Shown here in pieces: positions 1 to 5,391 of a DNA stretch of 9,248 bases. Every line of letters begins with the position of its first letter. Positions within the stretch are counted from its first letter, which is position 1. This DNA comes from Alphaproteobacteria bacterium (GTDB taxonomy: Bacteria; Pseudomonadota; Alphaproteobacteria; UBA8366), in the NCBI GenBank assembly GCA_029861675.1, contig JAOTYV010000189.1, positions 1 through 9,248 of the forward strand. Direction: 5' to 3'. Below the pieces are notes generated by a model. It ran no database searches. It saw nothing but the letters and a program-made list of their open reading frames with translations, and was not told the DNA's origin. The translations under genes were made by a program, and so were the position numbers.

Positions 1-107
1 GCGCAGCAGCAACGTCGTCAAACGCCACCTTCCGTGCCGGGAATGCCGCTCCGAACCTCGCCGCGTTAACGCAGATCTTTTGAATACGGTATCGCTTTAA
101 AACCGAC
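1..107. other. Left-edge sequence, no assignable gene
   Basis: All three plus-strand frames are open from the window edge and close at 67-69 (TAA), 81-83 (TGA) and 98-100 (TAA). Any of them could be the 3' tail of a gene lying outside the window. None of the three short tails matches a family I recognise, and base usage at third codon positions does not clearly favour one frame. On the minus strand a GTG at 28-26 could begin a gene leaving the window, but only nine codons are visible. Nothing further can be supported. Confidence 0.3.
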
Positions 108-188
108 GTCATTCCCGCGAACGCGGGAATCCCGAAGTTTCAATACTCTATGGAATACGGATCGACGCATTGCGCCGTCCGGAATGAC
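108..188. repeat. Dispersed palindromic element, intergenic copy (81 bp)
   Basis: The element begins GTCATTCC and ends GGAATGAC, a perfect 8-bp terminal inverted repeat. Just inside the left end is a hairpin with arms ATTCCCGCG and CGCGGGAAT. The copy is exactly as long as the one inside imuB at 5396-5476. An ungapped alignment by eye matches 59 of 81 positions; the first 12 and last 11 bases are identical, and so is most of the segment around CGGATCG. It lies downstream of pyrE, between the unassigned left edge and the pyrE stop. The ATTCCC...GGGAAT core recalls small non-autonomous palindromic repeats of other proteobacteria; that family link is inference. Confidence 0.8.
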
Positions 189-200
189 AAGGCTTGCGGC

Positions 201-220
201 ATTGCAGAGGCCTCTGCAAT
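201..220. terminator. Perfect 20-bp palindrome at the pyrE stop, possible hairpin
   Basis: ATTGCAGAGG is followed directly by its exact reverse complement CCTCTGCAAT. The palindrome shares base 220 with the pyrE TGA (222-220), so on the pyrE transcript it follows the stop at once. In RNA it could fold as an 8-bp stem with a GGCC loop. No U-run follows on the minus strand, so it is not a classical intrinsic terminator. It could be a 3'-end stabilising or attenuating hairpin, or a protein-binding site. The symmetry is certain; the function is inferred. Confidence 0.4.
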
Positions 221-885
221 CAAGATGCCTTCGGCGCGTGCGCTTTGCCCCAGGCGTCGGGGGCTTCGAGGAATTCCCGCACCTTGGCGACGGTCTCCGA
301 GTCCAGGCTGCCATCCGCCTCGGCACAGTCGAGAACGTCCCACCAAGTAGCCAGACCGTGCAGATGCACGCCGGCTTTTTCCAGCGTCCGGATGCCTTCG
401 GGAAAAATGCCGTAGTGAAAGATCACGAAGGTATGGCCGCATTCGGCGCCGGCTTCCCGCAACCCTTCGACAAAACTGATCTTGCTGCCGCCGTCGGTCG
501 CCAGATCCTCGACCAGGATCGCCTCGCGTCCTTCGGGCAGCACCCCTTCGATGCGGGCATTGCGGCCGAACCCTTTCGGTTTCTTGCGGATGTAGACCAT
601 CGGCAGGTCGAGGAGTTCCGAGACCCAGGCCGCGAACGGAATGCCCGCTGTCTCGCCACCGGCGACGACCGCGAGTTGGTCGACATCCACAGCCTCCCGG
701 ATTTGGTCCGCCATCATCGCCATCAATTGGCGCCGCGCGTCGGGGAATGAGATCAGCCGCCGGCAGTCGACATAGACCGGGCTTGGCCGGCCGCTGGTGA
801 ATATGAACGGATCGTCGGGCCGGAACAGCACCGACTTGGTTTCGATGAGCAGGCGCGCGGTGACGCGGGTGGGATCTTCGGCCAT
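220..885 (-). CDS. pyrE: Orotate phosphoribosyltransferase
   Basis: This cytoplasmic enzyme joins orotate to PRPP, giving orotidine 5'-monophosphate and pyrophosphate, the fifth step of de novo pyrimidine synthesis. The 221-residue product has the usual length and layout of bacterial PyrE. Early conserved segments are FTSGRPSPVYVDCR (about 29-42) and VVAGGETAGIPFA (73-85). The catalytic lysine loop follows (RKKPKGFG, 100-107), then IEG (112-114). The PRPP-binding motif is ILVEDLATDGGSK (123-135), in the ED-x-x-TDGGSK form familiar from alphaproteobacteria. The ATG at 885-883 has a purine-rich AGGAAA (902-897) 11 bases upstream, an acceptable but slightly distant ribosome site. It lies 43 bp behind hspQ on the same strand, so the two are probably co-transcribed. 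A perfect palindrome abuts its stop codon. Confidence 0.96.
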   Translation of the reverse strand: MAEDPTRVTARLLIETKSVLFRPDDPFIFTSGRPSPVYVDCRRLISFPDARRQLMAMMADQIREAVDVDQLAVVAGGETAGIPFAAWVSELLDLPMVYIRKKPKGFGRNARIEGVLPEGREAILVEDLATDGGSKISFVEGLREAGAECGHTFVIFHYGIFPEGIRTLEKAGVHLHGLATWWDVLDCAEADGSLDSETVAKVREFLEAPDAWGKAHAPKAS

Positions 886-928
886 TCGCTTCGATGTTTC
901 CTGTGTTCTGGGCTAATCGGGTTGTCGG

Positions 929-1246
929 TTAGTTGGCGGCGCGCCGGAGCACATAGGCGCCGACTTCGAAACGCTCGAAATGGTCGCCCAGCATCGGATT
1001 GCGGATTGGTTCCATGGAATGGTCCGCTTCCAGATTGCGCTCGGCGACATAGGTGGAATGCGTGGCGTCGTGCACCAGCACATGATACCAGGGCTGGTCC
1101 TTCGGTGGCCGCGATTGCGCCATTTCCGCATACCATTCCTCGCTGCCCTGAAATACCGGGTCGACATCGACGATCGCGCCGCGATAGTCGAATAGCTTGT
1201 GATGCACCAGTTGGCCCGGCCGGTATTGCGCGACGGATTCGGTCAT
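929..1246 (-). CDS. hspQ: Heat shock protein HspQ (YccV-like, hemimethylated-DNA-binding fold)
   Basis: The 105-residue product matches HspQ along its whole length. It shows the opening YRPGQLVHHKLFDYRGAIVD (about 9-28), then VDPVFQGSEEWY and SRPPKDQPWYHVLVH, and then TYVAERNLE near residues 70-78. In Escherichia coli HspQ is a small heat-inducible protein that modulates proteolysis, including as a Lon specificity enhancer, and its fold can bind hemimethylated DNA; these roles are family knowledge. The ATG at 1246-1244 has only a weak AAGAGA ahead of it. The gene is first in a probable hspQ-pyrE operon and is divergent from the ThDP enzyme gene, with 146 bp between the two starts. I see no convincing sigma32-type promoter in that gap. 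Confidence 0.94.
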   Translation of the reverse strand: MTESVAQYRPGQLVHHKLFDYRGAIVDVDPVFQGSEEWYAEMAQSRPPKDQPWYHVLVHDATHSTYVAERNLEADHSMEPIRNPMLGDHFERFEVGAYVLRRAAN

Positions 1247-1328
1247 CGGTCTCTTGATTTCGCTGGTTCGATCGGATCAACGATTCTTTCGGCAATCTGA
1301 CTCGGCGGGCGCGCCCTGTCCAGAATGA

Positions 1329-1357
1329 TTGACACGGTCGCGCGCAGTCCGTTTAGT
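1329..1357 (+). promoter_or_regulatory. Candidate sigma70-like promoter for the ThDP enzyme gene
   Basis: A perfect -35 hexamer TTGACA (1329-1334) is followed after exactly 17 bp by TTTAGT (1352-1357), which matches four of six bases of the -10 consensus. Transcription would begin near 1364, leaving a leader of roughly 29 bases before the ATG at 1393. This is a pattern match only; no operator is evident beside it. Confidence 0.5.
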
Positions 1358-1392
1358 CAGCGGCTCCAGCACCACTACCGAACGACATTCAT

Positions 1393-3081
1393 ATGCATGG
1401 CAACCTGCCCCTGCGCCACGGCGGAAAAATCGTCGTGGACGCCTTGAAGAGCCACGGTGTCGATACCGTATTTTGCCTGCCGGGTGAAAGCTTTCTCGGC
1501 ATTCTCGATACCCTGATCGACACGCCGGAGATCCGCCTGGTGACCTGTCGGCACGAGGCGGGCGCCGCCTTCATGGCGGAAGCCTATGGTAAATTGACGG
1601 GCAAGCCGGCGGTCTGTCTGGTCACGCGCGGACCGGGCGCCTGCAACGCGTCGATCGGCGTGCACCAGGCAAAACACGACTCGACGCCGATGCTGGTGCT
1701 GATCGGCCACGCCACCCGCTACGAGGTGCAGCGCGAGGCGTTCCAGGAAATCGAATACCGCTTGATGTATTCGGAACTGACCAAATGGGTGGCGCAAATC
1801 GATAGCGTCGACCGGATTCCCGAATTCATCAGCCGCGGATTTTCGCTGGCGTCCTCCGGCCGCATGGGGCCGGTGGCGCTGGTCATGCCCGAGGACATGC
1901 TCGACGATGAGTGTGCGATCCCCGATGCCCGGAAGGCGCTGCCCGTTCAGCCGGAACCGTCGGCAGCGCAACTCGCCGACTTCAGGGCGCGGCTGGCAAA
2001 GGCGCAGCGGCCGTTTCTGATCGTCGGCTCGGTGATGGCCGAACAGGCGGTGCTCGACATGACCGCCTTCGCCGAGGCCAACGCCATCCCCGCGACGCTC
2101 GGGTTCCGGCGGCATGACAATTTCGACATGACCAGCCCGTGCTATGCGGGCGATCTCGGCTACGGGACGGTGCCGGGCGACCTGCCCAAACGGGTCAAAC
2201 AGGCCGATCTGGTGATCGCCGTGGGCACGCGGCTGAACACGATCATCACCCAGGATTTCACGCTGTTCGACCGGCTCGGCGACACGCAGGAGCTGATCCA
2301 TATCCACCCCTCGGTCGAGGAGATTGGGCGGCTCTATACGCCGGTGCTCGGCATTCAGGCGGGCGTGACCGAGTTCGCGGCGGCGGCGCGCGCCCTGGAC
2401 CCGGTTGATAGTTCCGGCCGCCGGCAATGGGTCGAGGACGCCAACGCCGCCTATCGGGAGACGCTGACGCCGCCGCCCTGCGATGGGCCGCTCGATCTTG
2501 GCAAAATCATGATCCAGCTGCGCGAATGGCTGCCCGAGGACGCGATCGTCACCATAGATGCCGGATCCTATTCGAGCTGGCCCCTGCGCTTCCTTCAGTT
2601 CAAACGGCCGATGCGGCTGCTGGCGGGCAATGTCGGGGCGATGGGGGGCTCGATGCCGGCCGGCGTGGCGGCGGCGATCACCTGTCCCGACCGGCAGGTC
2701 GTCACCTTGCTGGGGGACGGCAGTGCGTTGATGACCGGCCAGGAGATCGCGACGGCGATGCAGAACGGCGCCAAGCCGATCGTCATCCTGTTCAACAACG
2801 ATACTTACGGGACGATCCGGTTGAACCAGGAAAACCGCTACCCAGGCCGGGTCAGCGCCACCGACCTTACCAATCCGGATTTCGCCGCCTGGGGCCGGTC
2901 GTTCGGCGCGCATGGCGAGAGCGTGGAGCGGACCGAGGACTTCCTGCCCGCCCTGGAACGCGCCGCGGCGAGCGGCAGGGCGGCGGTGATCGAACTCAGG
3001 GTCGATACGGACCTGGTCTCGGCCCGGACCACCTTGAGCGCGGCGCGCGATCGCGCTTTTGCGGCGCAGAAGACGGATTAG
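1393..3081 (+). CDS. ThDP-dependent enzyme, acetolactate synthase large-subunit-like
   Basis: The 562-residue protein has the three-part layout of the acetolactate synthase/pyruvate oxidase superfamily: an N-terminal pyrimidine-binding domain (about 8-175), a central domain (about 190-340) and a C-terminal diphosphate-binding domain (about 365-540). The catalytic glutamate is E55 in RHEAGAAFMAEAYG. The ThDP/metal motif begins GDGS at 441-444 and ends at NN 468-469, with D442 and N469 the likely metal ligands. Biosynthetic IlvB is normally encoded next to a small regulatory subunit, and none is present here. A solitary, monocistronic gene points to a catabolic or specialised 2-oxoacid enzyme; the substrate cannot be read from sequence. 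The ATG at 1393 lacks a clear Shine-Dalgarno sequence, but the opening (HGGKIVVDALKSHGVDTVF) aligns with family N-termini. The gene ends 7 bp from the convergent hemN stop, with no terminator visible between them. Confidence 0.88.
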   Translation: MHGNLPLRHGGKIVVDALKSHGVDTVFCLPGESFLGILDTLIDTPEIRLVTCRHEAGAAFMAEAYGKLTGKPAVCLVTRGPGACNASIGVHQAKHDSTPMLVLIGHATRYEVQREAFQEIEYRLMYSELTKWVAQIDSVDRIPEFISRGFSLASSGRMGPVALVMPEDMLDDECAIPDARKALPVQPEPSAAQLADFRARLAKAQRPFLIVGSVMAEQAVLDMTAFAEANAIPATLGFRRHDNFDMTSPCYAGDLGYGTVPGDLPKRVKQADLVIAVGTRLNTIITQDFTLFDRLGDTQELIHIHPSVEEIGRLYTPVLGIQAGVTEFAAAARALDPVDSSGRRQWVEDANAAYRETLTPPPCDGPLDLGKIMIQLREWLPEDAIVTIDAGSYSSWPLRFLQFKRPMRLLAGNVGAMGGSMPAGVAAAITCPDRQVVTLLGDGSALMTGQEIATAMQNGAKPIVILFNNDTYGTIRLNQENRYPGRVSATDLTNPDFAAWGRSFGAHGESVERTEDFLPALERAAASGRAAVIELRVDTDLVSARTTLSAARDRAFAAQKTD

Positions 3082-3088
3082 GGGCGCG

Positions 3089-4447
3089 TCAGACCGCGGT
3101 GGAATGGCGCGGTGTCGCTGCGGCGCTTTTCATAGCGTATCGATCGAACGCGGCGGCGACCGTGCGGATCAGGAGGCGGTTCCGAGGCGCAACCCGGATC
3201 ACCGGTCCCTCGATGCTGACCACACCGTCGTTTTGAAGCGGTACCAGCGTGCCGATTTCCTTGGCGAAGTAATCAGCATCGTTGCCGAAGCGGCGGGCGG
3301 TTTCGTCCAAATCAACGGTCAGATCGCACATCAATCGCTCGATGACGGCGCGGCGCAGGCGGTCGTCGTCGTCGAGGGCGATTCCCCGCGCCGTCGGCAG
3401 GGCGCCGGCGTCGACCGCGGCGGCCCACTGCCGAACATCGGGCGTGTTCTGGACGTAGCCTTCCGTCAGCATGCCGATCGATGAGGCGCCCAGCCCGAGC
3501 AGCGCTGGGGCGTCGTCGGTCGTATAGCCCTGGAAGTTACGATGCAAGGCGTCGGTCGCGCCGGCCTGCGCGAGTCGCGTGTCCGGCCGGGCGAAATGAT
3601 CCATGCCGACCGGCGCGTAGCCAAGCGAGGCCAGACGCTCCGCCGTGGCCTCGAATTGTCGCCAGCGCTCGATGTTGTCGGGCAGAGCGTCTTCGTCGAT
3701 TAATTTCTGATGCGGTTTCAGCCACGGCACATGAGCGTACCCGAATAAAGCGATCCGCGACGGTGCGAAGCGTAGGATTTTTTCGACGGTGGCGAGGAGC
3801 ACGGTGACCGTTTGATGCGGCAGTCCGTACATAAGGTCGACATTGACGTCGGCGATTCCAGCCGCGCGCAACTCGTCGGCGACGCGGGCGACGACGTTAT
3901 AGGGTTGGATGCGGTTTATCGCCTGCTGGACCGTCGGGTTCAGGTCCTGCACGCCGAGGCTGGCACGGGTCACTCCGGCTTCGGCGCAAGTCACGATGAA
4001 GTCCCGGGTGACCGAGCGTGGGTCGATTTCGATGGCGACCTCGGCGTCCCGGCTTACCTCGAAGCGTTGCCGGAGGTGGTCCAGCAGGCCGGCGAATGAG
4101 GCCGCTTCGAGGGTGTTGGGCGATCCGCCGCCGAAGTGAATCTGGTTTACCGTCAACCGGCCGGGAATTGCGTCGGCGACCAGATCGATTTCGCGGATAA
4201 GGCGGTCTCGGTACTGCGCGATGATCGTTGCATCGCGGACGACGCGGGTGTTGCAGCCGCAGAACCAGCACAGCTCCTGGCAAAAGGGGATATGCAGGTA
4301 AAGGGAAACGGGCGTGGCCGCGTCGATCCCACCGAGCCAGCGGCGATAGCGTTGCTCGCCGATCTCGGCGGTGAAATGGGGCGCCGTCGGGTAGCTCGTG
4401 TAGCGCGGAAGTGGCCGGTTGTAATATTTGGTGAGTTCGGGATCCAT
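3089..4447 (-). CDS. hemN: Oxygen-independent coproporphyrinogen III oxidase (radical SAM)
   Basis: HemN oxidatively decarboxylates two propionate side chains of coproporphyrinogen III to give protoporphyrinogen IX, the anaerobic or microaerobic route in heme and tetrapyrrole synthesis. The 452 residues compare with 457 in E. coli. The N-terminus carries PRYTSYPTAPHF (14-25). The radical SAM cluster motif is C56-x3-C60-x2-C63, followed by the HemN-specific C65, in HIPFCQELCWFCGCNT (52-67). The SAM-binding GGGSP is at 106-110. The ATG at 4447-4445 is fixed from above by an in-frame TGA 13 bases upstream, and there is no good Shine-Dalgarno sequence. An FNR/FixK-type box centred 43 bp upstream suggests induction under low oxygen. 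Its position would put transcription start almost on the ATG. The gene is divergent from imuA and convergent with the ThDP enzyme gene. Confidence 0.96.
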   Translation of the reverse strand: MDPELTKYYNRPLPRYTSYPTAPHFTAEIGEQRYRRWLGGIDAATPVSLYLHIPFCQELCWFCGCNTRVVRDATIIAQYRDRLIREIDLVADAIPGRLTVNQIHFGGGSPNTLEAASFAGLLDHLRQRFEVSRDAEVAIEIDPRSVTRDFIVTCAEAGVTRASLGVQDLNPTVQQAINRIQPYNVVARVADELRAAGIADVNVDLMYGLPHQTVTVLLATVEKILRFAPSRIALFGYAHVPWLKPHQKLIDEDALPDNIERWRQFEATAERLASLGYAPVGMDHFARPDTRLAQAGATDALHRNFQGYTTDDAPALLGLGASSIGMLTEGYVQNTPDVRQWAAAVDAGALPTARGIALDDDDRLRRAVIERLMCDLTVDLDETARRFGNDADYFAKEIGTLVPLQNDGVVSIEGPVIRVAPRNRLLIRTVAAAFDRYAMKSAAATPRHSTAV

Positions 4448-4483
4448 TAAATCGATAGTTCATGGCCGCCTTGTGACGCCGCT

Positions 4484-4497
4484 CTGATCTAGATCAA
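4484..4497 (-). promoter_or_regulatory. FNR/FixK-type anaerobox upstream of hemN
   Basis: Read toward hemN the site is TTGATCTAGATCAG, one base off the perfect palindrome TTGAT-N4-ATCAA recognised by the FNR/FnrL/FixK/Anr family. The half-site distal to hemN is perfect. The centre (4490.5) lies 43 bp from the hemN ATG. At the usual class II spacing of -41.5, transcription would start near 4449, and a weak -10 (AACTAT, 4460-4455) sits where expected. Control of hemN by FnrL or FixK is well established in other alphaproteobacteria. Which regulator acts here is inferred. Confidence 0.75.
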
Positions 4498-4582
4498 GAA
4501 GCGGCGCAGGGGATGTCTGGTTCGGGGTTGGGCGGTCCGGGGTGCTTGGTTTTCGGCACGTTACCCACGCTGCCTGCCGCCC

Positions 4583-4611
4583 TTGACCTCGGAATTATTC
4601 CAATATAGAAC
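4583..4611 (+). promoter_or_regulatory. Candidate imuA operon promoter
   Basis: TTGACC (4583-4588, five of six to the -35 consensus) is followed after 17 bp by TAGAAC (4606-4611, four of six to the -10 consensus). The -10 overlaps the first half of the LexA box, the usual way LexA blocks polymerase. The imuA start is about 30 bp downstream. Confidence 0.55.
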
Positions 4612-4622
4612 AAAACAAGAAC
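4608..4622 (+). promoter_or_regulatory. LexA (SOS) box, GAAC-N7-GAAC
   Basis: GAAC at 4608-4611 and GAAC at 4619-4622 are separated by exactly seven bases (AAAACAA). This is the direct-repeat LexA operator of Alphaproteobacteria, usually written GTTC-N7-GTTC on the other strand. It lies 20 bp before the imuA start and over the candidate -10, so LexA should repress the operon until its RecA-stimulated self-cleavage after DNA damage. The match is exact; in vivo use is inferred from the known SOS control of imuA-imuB-dnaE2 cassettes. Confidence 0.88.
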
Positions 4623-4641
4623 ATAAACAAAGGGAGCCATC

Positions 4642-5391
4642 ATGGCATCGTCTCGCCGCGCCGCGCTTGCCGATCTGCGCGCCCATATTCTCCGGGTCGA
4701 GCGGGGCGGGGCCGCCGCCGCGGCGCATGGCGCCCTGGCCCTGGGCGTGGCGGCAATCGACGGGGTTCTGCCGGGCGGCGGGCTGGCGCGCGGCGCGATG
4801 CATGAGGCGACGGGCACCGCCGCCGCCGGGTTTGTCGCGATGATCGCCGGCAAGCTGTCGGGACCGGTGCTGTGGTGCGTGCCCGCGTCTTCCCAAACGA
4901 CGCTGTATGGGCCCGGTCTGGCGGCGTTGGGGCTCGATGCGGGGCAGCTGGTCGTCGTGCACTGCGGCTCGCGGGACGACATGCTCTGGGCGATGGAGGA
5001 GGGGCTGCGGGATCCGGCGCTGGCCGCGGTGGTCGGCGAGCCGGACCGGCCGGTGGCCTTGACCGCGAGCCGCCGCCTGCAACTGGCGGCCGAGACGGCG
5101 GGGGTTGCCGGATTGATCCTGTGCCGGGAAGCAGGGGCGGACGGGCTCGCGCCGAGCGCGGTGTTCAGCCGCTGGCAGGTCGATTGCGCCCCCGGCTTGG
5201 CGGCGGCGGGGCCGGCGCGAAATGGCGTGCGCTGGCGGCTCGGCCTGCGGCGCTGCCGGGGCGGTGTAAGCGTTGTGGACAGGACATGGATGGTGGAGTG
5301 GTGCGATGCGACGGGTAATCTCGCTCTGGTTTCCGGCACTGGCGATCGACCGGCTGCGGCAAGGTACTTTAAGTCAGTGGCAGTCCAATAA
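4642..5391 (+). CDS. imuA: ImuA, RecA-like accessory protein of the translesion mutasome
   Basis: ImuA works with ImuB and DnaE2 (ImuC) in SOS mutagenesis, and RecA-fold ImuA proteins contact the other subunits. The 249-residue product has the family layout: ALGVAAIDGVLPGGGLARG (33-51), GPVLWCVP in the next strand, SRRLQLAAETAG near 143-154, and a C-terminal VEWCDATGNLALVSGTGDRP. No intact Walker A GK(T/S) is seen at the usual RecA position, so ATP hydrolysis is doubtful. AGGGAG (4631-4636) lies 5 bases before the ATG. The gene overlaps imuB by 86 bp in another frame. Its last ten or so codons (from about 5360) run into foreign-looking sequence tied to the imuB insertion, and the TAA at 5389-5391 falls only four bases before the repeat. 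The native C-terminus has therefore probably been replaced. Confidence 0.9.
   Translation: MASSRRAALADLRAHILRVERGGAAAAAHGALALGVAAIDGVLPGGGLARGAMHEATGTAAAGFVAMIAGKLSGPVLWCVPASSQTTLYGPGLAALGLDAGQLVVVHCGSRDDMLWAMEEGLRDPALAAVVGEPDRPVALTASRRLQLAAETAGVAGLILCREAGADGLAPSAVFSRWQVDCAPGLAAAGPARNGVRWRLGLRRCRGGVSVVDRTWMVEWCDATGNLALVSGTGDRPAAARYFKSVAVQ

Noticed and set aside
519..597. PyrE PRPP motif reading ED-x-x-TDGGSK instead of the enterobacterial DD form
   Set aside because: This form is usual in alphaproteobacterial PyrE, so it is not a defect.
753..1295. 180-codon minus-strand frame covering hspQ and the pyrE start
   Set aside because: hspQ and pyrE in other frames match families along their lengths; this one does not.
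1375..2913. 512-codon open frame on the minus strand opposite the ThDP enzyme gene
   Set aside because: It mirrors a well-recognised coding gene, has an arginine/histidine-rich low-complexity composition typical of antisense frames in GC-rich DNA, and matches no family.
3065..3120. Possible bidirectional terminator between the convergent ThDP gene and hemN
   Set aside because: Only a short ACCGCGGT palindrome is seen, with no stem of useful length and no T-run on either strand.
3897..4463. Minus-strand frame beginning at the ATG at 4463 upstream of hemN
   Set aside because: AAGGCGG precedes this ATG, but its frame is not that of hemN and its product is a low-complexity shadow.
5273..5305. 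Upstream in-frame ATG for imuB
   Set aside because: It would add 11 atypical residues; the ATG at 5306 has a GGAG at good spacing and gives the family N-terminus.
4494..5339. Minus-strand frame opposite imuA
   Set aside because: Serine/proline/arginine-rich shadow; it would also cover the LexA box and the imuA promoter.
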